From NCBI RefSeq assembly GCF_014635205.1, contig NZ_BMCN01000004.1, forward strand, positions 124,001-188,000: a stretch of 64,000 nucleotides of DNA. Direction: 5' to 3'. The notes beneath the pieces were generated by a model. The model worked only from the letters and a program-made list of their open reading frames with translations, was not told the origin of the DNA and did no database searches. The position numbers were made by a program, and so were the translations under genes. Origin of the DNA: Jeotgalicoccus aerolatus. Lineage in GTDB: Bacteria > Bacillota > Bacilli > Staphylococcales > Salinicoccaceae. Position 1 is the stretch's first letter. Each line of letters opens with the position of its first letter. Of this stretch, positions 38,361 through 46,340 are shown piece by piece.

Positions 38361-39257
38361 ATGGATTCCCAATTAAAAATATTTTTAAGCGTTGCCGAAA
38401 ATAAAAGTTTTTCACGAACAGCAGAAAAATATTACATGTCCCAACCTGCTGTCAGTCAGCATATACAAGCACTGGAGGAAAGAATAGGAACAAAGCTGCT
38501 TGATCGTAATAACAAATTTGTAAAATTAAATAAAGCAGGTGAAATTGTATATCATTACGGTAAAGAAATTGCCGCGCTCTATAACAAAATGGAATACCTT
38601 GTCGATGATTTGACGAATAATGCAAGTGGACCTATTAACATCGGAGCCAGTTATACTTTTGGAGAATATCTGCTTCCAAATTTAATTGCTGAACTGCTTA
38701 GCCTGTATCCCTACAGTCAGCCCGCTGTAACCATTGGAAATACAGAAGAAATTGCCCATTTAGTTAACAACAGCCAGCTGGATATTGGTATCATAGAAGG
38801 TTATACACCGAAAAAATTTCTGGTTCAGAAAGAATTTTTGGAAGATTCCATGGTGATTGTCGCATCGCCTGGATTTCCTTTAAAACGGGAAGATAGTATT
38901 TCAGTGAAAGAACTCGGAAAGTATACATGGCTGATGAGAGAAAACGGATCAGGAACACGGGAAGCGAGTGAAAAATTGTTTGAGGAATTTAAAATAGTTC
39001 CACAGAGTTTTTTAACATTCAGCAGTACCCAATCTATAAAAGCAGCAGCTGAAGCAGGGCTCGGTCTCAGTCTATTGTCCCGATGGGCCATTCAAAAAGA
39101 ACTGAAGTACGGAGATTTGATTACAGTAAACCCAGCGGATATATCTTTAAAAAGAACTTTTTCTTATTTGAAAAACAGTCATTATCAATCTAAGGTTCTA
39201 GAAGGCTTTACAGAGTTATTGGAACAGAAGAATTTGTATGATACTTTTTATATTTAA
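38361..39257 (+). CDS. LysR-family transcriptional regulator (CysL/YeiE-like)
   Basis: 298 residues. N-terminal winged helix-turn-helix (KIFLSVAENKSFSRTAEKYYMSQPAVSQHIQALEE region, residues 6-41) followed by a two-lobed effector domain starting near residue 90. GAAGGAGG precedes the ATG. Divergent placement from yeiH is the same as for YeiE/YeiH in enterobacteria and CysL-type regulators in Bacillus, so it probably activates yeiH; the ligand, perhaps sulfite or O-acetylserine, is a guess. Confidence 0.86.
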   Translation: MDSQLKIFLSVAENKSFSRTAEKYYMSQPAVSQHIQALEERIGTKLLDRNNKFVKLNKAGEIVYHYGKEIAALYNKMEYLVDDLTNNASGPINIGASYTFGEYLLPNLIAELLSLYPYSQPAVTIGNTEEIAHLVNNSQLDIGIIEGYTPKKFLVQKEFLEDSMVIVASPGFPLKREDSISVKELGKYTWLMRENGSGTREASEKLFEEFKIVPQSFLTFSSTQSIKAAAEAGLGLSLLSRWAIQKELKYGDLITVNPADISLKRTFSYLKNSHYQSKVLEGFTELLEQKNLYDTFYI

Positions 39258-39428
39258 ATTCTGTCGAACTCTGAAAGAACAGCTGTGTCAGCCACAAAAA
39301 CAAGACAGACATTTAGTTTCAAGATGGATATGTCAGAAATCACATTCTTTCTCCATGATATATTTATTTGAAGTTTAATGATAAGATAATAAAAAACTGA
39401 ATGTTTAGATTGAAAAGGGGCAGGAATT

Positions 39429-40643
39429 ATGCAATTCGACTTTAATAAGGAAACAACAAGAGAAGGCACGCATAGCGTTCAATATGAAGGGACTGAGGCT
39501 TTATTCGGAGTAGGGGGCCTGGAACCTTTCTGGATTGCCGATATGGATATAGAAACACCTGAAACAATCAGGGAGGCAATCAAAGAACGTCTTGATAATG
39601 GTATTTTCGGTTATACAATATGGCAAAACGAACAGTTCTATGAACCCATTAAACATTGGTGGCAATCTCGCTATAATACAGTACTGAGTGACACTGACAT
39701 CCACTACTCACCGACAGTTCTGTTTACTGCGGGGGAAGCGCTGAGACAAGTGACAAAAGAGAGAGACGGTATTATATTAACGACTCCTTCATACAATAAA
39801 TTTCCCAGCTTAATTGAAAGCAATAACCGGAAAATCGTCGAGTCTCCTTTAATATATGATAAGGATTTAAAGGAATACTTTTTGGATGTAAATCATTTCA
39901 CTTCATTATGTGAACGTGATGATGTAAGCATGTACATCCACTGCAACCCACATAATCCAACCGGCAAAGTCTGGACAAGAGAAGAATTGCAAACTATCAA
40001 AGACATCTGCGCAGCAAATAATATATACTTAATCAGCGATGAAATACATATGGATTTTGTCAGGCCGAAAGAGGATTTTGTATCATTTTCAGCTTTATCT
40101 GAAGAAGGCGATGAGGTTTTGGTTGCAAGCTGCCTCGGCAAAACATTTAATCTAGCAAGTATCCCTCATTCTTATTTCGTTACGAAAGACAGAACACTCA
40201 CGAAAACTCTTACAGAGGTAACGAAAGAAGTATACAACGTTGGCAATGCTTCCAGCCTCGCTCTTGCAGCTATTGAAGCTGCTTACAATGAATGTAACGA
40301 GTGGGTGGATCAATTAAATAATCATATCTTGAACAATTTTGAATATGTCCAGAAATACATTGATGACAATCTGTCTCAATATTTATCTCTTGATATTCCA
40401 AGAGCAACATATCTCGGATGGATAAGCTTTGAAAAATCGGGGTTCGATGCCGAACTGGTCCACAAAGCACTGGTTGAAGTAGGAGGAATTGCAGTATCAC
40501 CGGGCAAATTATACTTGGACTACGAGAATAAACACTTCAGATTTAACGTGGCTTCAAGTCGTGCACGAATAGAAGATGGGCTCATCCGTATTAAAAAAAC
40601 TTTTGACTATTTATATAACGAGCGAGATAAAGGAATCGCATAA
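39429..40643 (+). CDS. MalY/PatB-type PLP C-S lyase
   Basis: 404 residues of fold-type I aminotransferase, MalY/PatB subgroup, which cleave the C-S bond of cystathionine or cysteine conjugates and release a thiol or H2S, pyruvate and ammonia. Signature text: PFWIADMDIETP near the start, CNPHNPTGKVWTREEL and SDEIHMDF (PLP-contact Asp), and the PLP lysine in SCLGKTFNLAS (about residue 240). AAAAGGGG precedes the ATG. In this island it could be a source of sulfide, or supply cysteine-derived sulfur. No partner gene is coupled to it. Confidence 0.86.
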   Translation: MQFDFNKETTREGTHSVQYEGTEALFGVGGLEPFWIADMDIETPETIREAIKERLDNGIFGYTIWQNEQFYEPIKHWWQSRYNTVLSDTDIHYSPTVLFTAGEALRQVTKERDGIILTTPSYNKFPSLIESNNRKIVESPLIYDKDLKEYFLDVNHFTSLCERDDVSMYIHCNPHNPTGKVWTREELQTIKDICAANNIYLISDEIHMDFVRPKEDFVSFSALSEEGDEVLVASCLGKTFNLASIPHSYFVTKDRTLTKTLTEVTKEVYNVGNASSLALAAIEAAYNECNEWVDQLNNHILNNFEYVQKYIDDNLSQYLSLDIPRATYLGWISFEKSGFDAELVHKALVEVGGIAVSPGKLYLDYENKHFRFNVASSRARIEDGLIRIKKTFDYLYNERDKGIA

Positions 40644-40753
40644 ACTTTTGTAATTATTATTAATCAATTATAATCCTCTCAATTGTTGCAGGTATATACA
40701 ATTTTTGGTATATTTTATAGTGCACTTTAATACTTATGGGAGAGATTTATATT

Positions 40754-41299
40754 ATGAAAAGATTGTTTCTAACAGGCACCTTATCATCAATTTTATTTTT
40801 AACAGCTTGCGGCGGGGCAGATGAAACCGCAGAACAAACTGCGGAAAATGATAATTCATCAGAAGAAAACCAGCAGGTCGGTGAAGACACTGTGGAAAAA
40901 GAGAAATTAGATGAAAAAGAAAATGAATCTCCTGTAGAAAATTCACAAGAAGAGACGAATTCAGAGAATAATCCTTCCGATAATCAGATCACCATTTTAG
41001 AAGAAAAATACGATGAAATGACTCGTGATGGTTTTATAGAATCAATCGAGACTCAGAATGACGAGTATATGGAACTTACAGTTTACGTAAGTGACAAATT
41101 TGATGATATTAATGAAAAAGGATATAATTCAAAATTAGAAGGTATGGGTAAATCTATTAGAGAAATGACCTCCGGAGTTCTTTACAATAAAGAACATGGT
41201 ACTCTTCCTCTTATAGAATTTAAAGATAATGATGATAATATTATTGCTAAATTTGAAAGCCATACAAGAGATGAAAGAATGGTATTTGAAAATAATTAG
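40754..41299 (+). CDS. Uncharacterised lipoprotein
   Basis: 181 residues: lipoprotein signal ending LTAC (Cys19), then a long Glu/Asn/Asp-rich linker (about 25-80), then a globular part of about 100 residues with ILEEKYDEMTRDGF and VSDKFDDINEKG. The ATG at 40754 has GGGAGAG nine bases upstream; a frame from 40736 lacks this. No family was recognised. Layout resembles lipoproteins found on plasmids and phages of this group, but that is only an impression. Confidence 0.65.
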   Translation: MKRLFLTGTLSSILFLTACGGADETAEQTAENDNSSEENQQVGEDTVEKEKLDEKENESPVENSQEETNSENNPSDNQITILEEKYDEMTRDGFIESIETQNDEYMELTVYVSDKFDDINEKGYNSKLEGMGKSIREMTSGVLYNKEHGTLPLIEFKDNDDNIIAKFESHTRDERMVFENN

Positions 41300-41373
41300 T
41301 AACTCAAAATGAGTAATAAAAATCAAAAAGAAATGTCTGGTAATAAAATAATTTTTTGAAAGGAATGTATTTG

Positions 41374-42147
41374 ATGACAGAATTATTAAAAGATAAAGCC
41401 GGTTTGGTAACAGCGGGAGGCTCAGGAATCGGTCGAGCAAGTGCTGTTGCTTTGGCAAAAGCAGGTGCTAAAGTAATGGTCTCCGATGTCAGTGAAGAGG
41501 GCGGCAGAGAAACAGTCAAGTTAATTAAAGAAGGCGGGGGCGAAGCACAGTTTTTCAAATGTGATGTCAGCGATGAAGATCAGGTTAAAGCATTAGTAGA
41601 TGAGACCGTTTCTGCTTTTGGCAAATTAGACTTTGCTCATAATAATGCCGGTATTAACGCGGGCCAGGTTAAAATAGGCGAGCTGGATTCTAATGATTGG
41701 GATAAAACAATTAAAATAAACTTATATGGTATTTTCTATTGTGTGAAACATCAAATTAACGCCATGCTTAAAACAGGTGGAGGAGCTATTGTTAACTCAG
41801 CTTCAGGAGCGGGATTAGAAGGATCTCCAAATATGTCGCCATATACCGCCTCAAAACACGGAGTTGTAGGATTAACTAAATCTGTTGCACTAGAATACGG
41901 AAAACAAAACATTCGTATAAATTCTATTGCACCGGGGGCAACAATTACACCAGCTATTGAAAGATGGGCAGAAGATAATCCGGAACAATATAACGGTGTG
42001 CTGGAATCTCTTCCAGCCGGTGAAATGTCAACACCTGAGGACCAGGGGAATGTCGTTATGTTTCTCTGTTCAGACTTAGCCAGACAAATCAACGGAGTTA
42101 CAGTGCCGATTGACGGAGGGTATACGGCTGGAAAGCTTCAGCAGTAA
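41374..42147 (+). CDS. Short-chain dehydrogenase/reductase
   Basis: Classical SDR of 257 residues. The cofactor loop is AGGSGIGRA (residues about 12-20) with an Asp near residue 37 (VSDVSE) favouring NAD(H), the NNAG motif is HNNAGIN (about 88-94), catalytic Ser is in NSASGAG and Tyr-x3-Lys in YTASKHG (about 156-160). AAAGGA precedes the ATG. The substrate cannot be told. It stands alone and is followed by a terminator. Confidence 0.88.
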   Translation: MTELLKDKAGLVTAGGSGIGRASAVALAKAGAKVMVSDVSEEGGRETVKLIKEGGGEAQFFKCDVSDEDQVKALVDETVSAFGKLDFAHNNAGINAGQVKIGELDSNDWDKTIKINLYGIFYCVKHQINAMLKTGGGAIVNSASGAGLEGSPNMSPYTASKHGVVGLTKSVALEYGKQNIRINSIAPGATITPAIERWAEDNPEQYNGVLESLPAGEMSTPEDQGNVVMFLCSDLARQINGVTVPIDGGYTAGKLQQ

Positions 42148-42493
42148 CAGAGTTAAGATCAGTATTCTGGTCATAAACTTTACAATACCGCCCAGTTTTT
42201 TTCTATATCTATGACTTTAAAATGAGACTCATTAATTTTTGAATATGCACAAGATGCTAAAAACCTTCCATAGGTATTTTCTTTGGAAGGTTTTTTGCAA
42301 TATTATTTTTTAGGTTGTTGAACAATTCTTTTTTTAAAGAAACATAGAAAATAAAATGCGCAATTTACTTGTGATGTGGATTTCCCAAAATAATGGTACT
42401 TACTTTTCATAGATTAAATTCAAGTATAGACATATTTAATAAGTATTGTTAGGGTCTACTTTAATTATACAAGTAAGTACAAATTCATGATTA
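42148..42493. other. Gene-free stretch with SDR terminator
   Basis: About 350 AT-rich bases. A hairpin at 42259-42297 (arms 42259-42269 and 42285-42295, then T run) is the terminator of the SDR gene. Nothing codable or RNA-like was seen in the rest. Confidence 0.6.
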
Positions 42494-42660
42494 CACAGTC
42501 TCACTTTAGGACATATTTTGCATTGTTTTAGGCGATAACTTGCACTATAAAAAAACCCAGCTTATCTTTTCAAGGAGATAGTTGGGTTTTAACATTGGTT
42601 ATGCAAAATAACACTTATAAATATATGAAATTTATCGTCATAAATGACAAGCATATCGAT
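42494..42660 (+). repeat. Right copy of recombinase-leader repeat
   Basis: Same orientation as 21779-21920. It includes the terminator-like hairpin (42553-42590), a segment matching 27146-27191, and the dyad GTCA-N4-TGAC at 42637-42648 just before the recombinase remnant. The distance to the left copy is about 20.7 kb. Confidence 0.75.
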
Positions 42661-42661
42661 T

Positions 42662-42913
42662 ATGGCTGATGCAATTGGTCACCCTCTTCTTGATAAATTC
42701 ATCACAGATTTAATTGTTCGAATACTTGCTATGATTGCGATTGCAAAAGAAAAAGGTATCAGTCCGGTACTTTATTCACCGAACATTAAAGATCCTCAGA
42801 AACGATTAGTGTATTATCGCATGGCAGATCAACTAAAAGATGGTATCACAATATCTCAAATTTCAAAAGAAGTCGGAATCACTAGACAAACTGTATACAG
42901 AATTAAGAAATAA
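42662..42913 (+). pseudogene. Serine resolvase remnant, helix E and HTH only
   Basis: An 83-residue open frame starting MADAIGHPLLDKFITDLIVRILAMIA (long-helix region of serine resolvases), skipping the arginine-rich linker, then LYSPNIKDPQKRLVYYRMADQLKDG and the Hin-like helix-turn-helix ISQISKEVGITRQTVYRI. The whole catalytic domain (about 100 residues with the active Ser) is deleted, so the normal leader is joined directly to the C-terminal part. Not catalytic, but the DNA-binding part could still be made. Confidence 0.8.
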
Positions 42914-42929
42914 ACTAGTTTCTACTATA

Positions 42930-43523
42930 TTATTTCTCTTTTTCCAGCGCTTTTTTCGCCTGATCTGACTTGTAGTAGGAGACGAAAAATAAAACAGCTG
43001 CGATAGGAAAAAGTATGGCTGGTAAAAATCTCATTATTGCAAAAGGAAGTTCGAACAGGAAAGCACGCCAAAATTCTGTTCCCTGCATATCCCATAGGCC
43101 GGAAGTTAAAAATAAATTATTACCAGTAACCGGCTCAAAAATAAATGAATAAATTAAAAACAGAAAGGCTAAGCTGCCTGTAAAGTTCATTTGACGTTTA
43201 TAGAAATTAATTTTTGAGTCCCGGTCAGAAAACAATTTATCGTTACCATCTTCAATTTTTGACCAGATCTGCTGGGTCATCCCGAACCTGCCGCCTCTGA
43301 TGTGCTCCCAGCCAAATTCTTCATGGATATTAAGATATTCATCATACTTTTCTTTACTCATGTGGTTTTGATAATCGGTACGGGTAATATACTTTTCATC
43401 TGTTTCTTCAAACGTATAAATGAAATCGAGCGTGTTTGAAACTAAGCGGTAGCCGTCCTGTTGGATTTTATTAATCCACATTTCTTCTTTCTCAGGATCA
43501 ATAAATAATCTGTATTTATTCAT
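42930..43523 (-). CDS. DUF2812 domain membrane protein
   Basis: 197 residues: a soluble N-terminal DUF2812 domain (MNKYRLFIDPEKEEMWI, later YTFEETDEKYITRTDY) and two C-terminal membrane helices (about 127-147 and 165-188). These proteins nearly always follow a PadR regulator, as here, where it starts one base after the padR stop. Function unknown; probably an envelope-stress or sensor-like partner controlled by PadR. Confidence 0.84.
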   Translation of the reverse strand: MNKYRLFIDPEKEEMWINKIQQDGYRLVSNTLDFIYTFEETDEKYITRTDYQNHMSKEKYDEYLNIHEEFGWEHIRGGRFGMTQQIWSKIEDGNDKLFSDRDSKINFYKRQMNFTGSLAFLFLIYSFIFEPVTGNNLFLTSGLWDMQGTEFWRAFLFELPFAIMRFLPAILFPIAAVLFFVSYYKSDQAKKALEKEK

Positions 43524-43524
43524 T

Positions 43525-43833
43525 TTAACCCTCTCCTTTTTCGTAAAGAGAAATAAATTTTTTCAAACGCTGGTTTTCAAGTTCCAATATTTCTTCACCA
43601 AGCTTAGTCACTTGATATACTTTTTTACGCTCGCTGGGGTCTGAGAGCAATTCAATATAATGATGTTTTTTTAGGTTATCCAGTGCACCGTAAAGCGTAC
43701 CTGCTGCGATGCTGACTTGACCATCTGACATTTCGTTCACGAGCTGCATAATCGCATAGCCGTGTAGCGGTTTTCTTAATGCAAGCATAATTAAATGCAT
43801 GGTTTCCGACAAAGGCAAAAGTTTCGGCCTCAT
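43525..43833 (-). CDS. PadR-family transcriptional regulator
   Basis: 102-residue winged-helix regulator with the PadR pattern LIMLALRKPLHGYAIMQLV and GTLYGALDNLKKHHYIEL. The ATG at 43833 has GAGGTGA upstream; a GTG at 43842 lies in that ribosome site. It overlaps nothing but is one base from the DUF2812 gene, so both come from one message. Four to five copies of an ACTRTATAGT motif just upstream are its probable operators. Confidence 0.9.
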   Translation of the reverse strand: MRPKLLPLSETMHLIMLALRKPLHGYAIMQLVNEMSDGQVSIAAGTLYGALDNLKKHHYIELLSDPSERKKVYQVTKLGEEILELENQRLKKFISLYEKGEG

Positions 43834-43846
43834 ATTTATCACCTCA

Positions 43847-43909
43847 ACTATATCGTTCGACTGTATAGTTCAACTATATAGTCTGACTGTATAAAAGTCA
43901 ACTGTATAG
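43847..43909. promoter_or_regulatory. 13-bp-periodic operator array before padR
   Basis: Copies of ACT(A/G)TATAGT or shortened forms begin at 43847, 43860, 43873 and 43886 (exact 13-base steps), with a fifth at 43901. The third copy is a perfect 10-bp palindrome. The array lies directly upstream of padR and upstream of the divergent alcohol dehydrogenase gene. Confidence 0.75.
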
Positions 43910-44031
43910 ATTGTGGAAATTAAATGAGAAAAAACTTTAATGTTTTTATAATCTTTCTCTCACTTAACTTTAGTAATATGTATGTAAGATAAATCGAACG
44001 AAGTATTACTGAACGCGTGAAAGGAAAGATA

Positions 44032-45240
44032 ATGATGCTTTTAAAAATATACAGCCGAACGTATCAATGGATAATGAAAAATACAGCACACCTATTAAAC
44101 TGGCAGCCGCCGGCCGTCATTAACTGTGTGGGATGCATTGAGAAACTGGCACCGAAATTGAATGAAAACAATATTAAAAAAGTACTGATTGTAACTGATG
44201 AAGGAATCGTTAGAGCAGGTCTGTTGAAGAGAATGTTGAACAGCCTGAATGAAGAGAACATTATTTATTTTATATATAAGGGAACTGCTGCAAACCCAAC
44301 CAGCAAAAACATTGCTGAGGCGGTGCAGGTTTATAAGGAACAGAACTGTGAAGGTATTATTGGGTTTGGAGGCGGGTCAGCAATTGACTGTGCTAAGGGG
44401 ACGGGGATTGCTGCAGTAAAAAATACGTCAGATTTACGCCGATTTAAAGGAGTATTAAAAGTAAGAAAAGATTTACCTTACTTTGCAGCAGTGCCAACAA
44501 CAGCAGGGACAGGCAGTGAAGCAACAATCGCAGCAGTGATTACAGACCATGATACGGATGAGAAATATGCTGTGATCGATACTAAATTAATGCCGAATGC
44601 CGCAGTTCTTGATCCGGAACTGCTGCTCGGTCTGCCTAAAGATATGACTGCATATTCAGGTATGGATGCACTAACACACGCAGTGGAGGCCTATATTAAC
44701 AGATCAAATACGAAGCAGACTAAAATGCTGAGTGAAGAAGCGGTAGAGTTAATTTATAAAAATCTCTATCAGTCCTATACGGATGGTCAAGATATCAAGG
44801 CGCGAACAAACATGCAGCGGGCATCTTATTTTGCCGGAAAAGCATTCACCCGGGCTTATGTAGGCAACGTCCATGCTATGGGACATGCTCTAGGTGCAAA
44901 ATATAACCTTCAGCACGGTCAGACAGTGGCCAAAATTTTACCATATATTTTAGAAGAATACGGTGAAACAGTGCACGATAAACTGGCTCATCTCGGTGAC
45001 ATTGCAAATGTGACTGATGAAAAGGACAGTAATGCAGTCAAGGCAGAGAAGTTCATTAACAGTATTAAAGAATTGAATAATAAGATGGATATCGGAGAAA
45101 ACTTCCCGGAATTGAGACATAGAGATATAAACGATCTTGCAGATTCGGCATACAGTGAAGCGAATCCGCTTTATCCAGTACCAGTAATATTTACAAAAGC
45201 GGACTTTATCAGAATGTATAAAAAATTAATGAGTGTTTAA
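44032..45240 (+). CDS. Iron-containing (type III) alcohol dehydrogenase
   Basis: 402 residues. NAD(P)-binding loop GFGGGSAIDCAK (about residues 112-123), PTTAGTGSEAT, and metal-ligand segments SGMDALTHAVEAY and AMGHALGAKYNLQHGQ with the conserved His residues, typical of the Fe-ADH family (EutG/YqhD/AdhB relatives). Substrate unknown; butanol, lactaldehyde and methanol relatives share these motifs. The ATG at 44032 has AAAGGAA upstream. It is divergent from padR, so may be co-regulated. Confidence 0.88.
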   Translation: MMLLKIYSRTYQWIMKNTAHLLNWQPPAVINCVGCIEKLAPKLNENNIKKVLIVTDEGIVRAGLLKRMLNSLNEENIIYFIYKGTAANPTSKNIAEAVQVYKEQNCEGIIGFGGGSAIDCAKGTGIAAVKNTSDLRRFKGVLKVRKDLPYFAAVPTTAGTGSEATIAAVITDHDTDEKYAVIDTKLMPNAAVLDPELLLGLPKDMTAYSGMDALTHAVEAYINRSNTKQTKMLSEEAVELIYKNLYQSYTDGQDIKARTNMQRASYFAGKAFTRAYVGNVHAMGHALGAKYNLQHGQTVAKILPYILEEYGETVHDKLAHLGDIANVTDEKDSNAVKAEKFINSIKELNNKMDIGENFPELRHRDINDLADSAYSEANPLYPVPVIFTKADFIRMYKKLMSV

Positions 45241-45247
45241 ATTTCGA

Positions 45248-45277
45248 GGCGGACACTAAACTGTGTCCGTCTTTTTT
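45248..45277 (+). terminator. Terminator after the alcohol dehydrogenase gene
   Basis: Nine-bp stem (45248-45256 with 45263-45271), 6-base loop, then six T. Confidence 0.85.
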
Positions 45278-45303
45278 AAGACTTAAATAGTGTGTGACAA
45301 GTA

Positions 45304-45354
45304 TTGACATTGATGGCTATAAAGCATAAAATTCAATTGATAATGATTATCAAT
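45304..45354 (+). promoter_or_regulatory. Fur-controlled promoter
   Basis: TTGACA (45304-45309), 17-base spacer and TAAAAT (45327-45332), followed by a Fur box ATTGATAATGATTATCAAT at 45336-45354, a near-perfect match to the GATAATGATAATCATTATC-type consensus. Iron repression of the two downstream genes is expected. Confidence 0.88.
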
Positions 45355-45386
45355 ATCGATTTTATAAATAGGACAGGGGAAAATAA

Positions 45387-46325
45387 ATGAAAAAATTACT
45401 TGGTTTAATGCTCGGAATGTCATTGATTGCTGCAGGATGTTCAAATGAAGCGGAAGATACAGCAAATAATACGGATACAGAAGAGGTTGCTGTGACGGAC
45501 GATGCAGGGCATGAAGTGTCTGTACCAGAAAATCCTGAACGTATCATCGGGACATATTTGGAAGATGATTTACTGACTTTAGAAGAAACACCTGTCGTTC
45601 AATGGACAGTTGGAGAAGAAAGTATTCAGGAGTACTTGCAGCCCGAAGGTCTTGAAGGTGTGCCGTTAATGCCTTTCGATCTGCCTTTCGAAGCAGTGAC
45701 TTTAGAAGAACCGGATCTCTTGCTCTTAAGTTCATCTGATCTTGCTGATGGAGATAAATACGACAGTTATTCTAAAATTGCACCGACTTTCGTCGTTGAA
45801 AGCGGCAGCTACGATGACTGGAGAGATCGTTTAACACGTGTATCAGAAGTTTTTGGCAAAGAAGATTTAGCTGAGGAAAAAATAAATGAATACAATTCAG
45901 TCGTTGAAAATACAGCGGCAGATTTAGAAGAGGAAGTCGGAGACGAGTCCGCTGTTGCCGTATGGTGGACTGGAGATTCTTACTTTATCTCTAACCAGGA
46001 TAAATCAAGCGGGGAAGTTTTATATAACGATCTTGGATTGACCGCACCGCCGTTAGTTGAAGAATTGTCTGCAGATAATGAAACGCCTTGGATTGAAGCG
46101 TCACTTGAAAGTCTGGCTGAACTTGAAGCGGATCATATTTTCTTTATCGGAACTGATGAAGGTGACAGTGAAGCAGCTTTCAGTGATGATGTGTTCAGTA
46201 ATATTCCAGCAATTGAAAATGGCAATGTATACGAATATACTAAAGCAGACAGCTGGTTATACAGCGGTTATATTGCCAACAGTTTAATTGTTGAAGATGT
46301 AGAAGAAGCATTGGTTTCAAACTAA
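45387..46325 (+). CDS. Siderophore-binding ABC transporter lipoprotein
   Basis: 312-residue periplasmic-binding-type (class III, FhuD/BtuF-like) lipoprotein. Signal ends AAGC (Cys18), then DDAGHEVSVPENPERIIG, the conserved entry of the family, a long backbone helix in the middle and a second lobe with EASLESLAELEADHIFFIG. It captures an iron-siderophore, probably hydroxamate-like. No permease or ATPase genes are adjacent, so it must use a transporter encoded elsewhere. It follows a Fur box and precedes the flavoprotein reductase by 15 bases. Confidence 0.88.
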   Translation: MKKLLGLMLGMSLIAAGCSNEAEDTANNTDTEEVAVTDDAGHEVSVPENPERIIGTYLEDDLLTLEETPVVQWTVGEESIQEYLQPEGLEGVPLMPFDLPFEAVTLEEPDLLLLSSSDLADGDKYDSYSKIAPTFVVESGSYDDWRDRLTRVSEVFGKEDLAEEKINEYNSVVENTAADLEEEVGDESAVAVWWTGDSYFISNQDKSSGEVLYNDLGLTAPPLVEELSADNETPWIEASLESLAELEADHIFFIGTDEGDSEAAFSDDVFSNIPAIENGNVYEYTKADSWLYSGYIANSLIVEDVEEALVSN

Positions 46326-46340
46326 GGAGTTGTAATTTTA

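Larger units (their letters stand above)
21746..42913. mobile_element. Accessory island with sulfur- and copper-stress genes and recombinase debris
   Basis: Between the relP-operon terminator and the resolvase remnant at 42662 lie about 21 kb of cargo. Signs of mobility are diverged direct repeats at both ends (21779-21920 and 42494-42634), two wrecked serine recombinases (22112-22590, 42662-42913), a third copy fragment of the recombinase leader at 27146-27191, an IS3-type tail at 37086-37199 and several truncated genes (SDR, resA, lipoprotein, GMC). The exact ends are not proven; no short target duplication or att core is evident, and the right edge may extend to the PadR region. Confidence 0.6.

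Noticed and set aside
39258..39428. Riboswitch or T-box ahead of the MalY-type gene
   Set aside because: No conserved aptamer or T-box sequence or terminator/antiterminator pair could be traced in these 170 bases.
43847..43909. Regular repeats as a CRISPR array
   Set aside because: The units are 10 bases with 3-base gaps, far too short for repeat-spacer arrays, and no cas genes are present; an operator array explains them.
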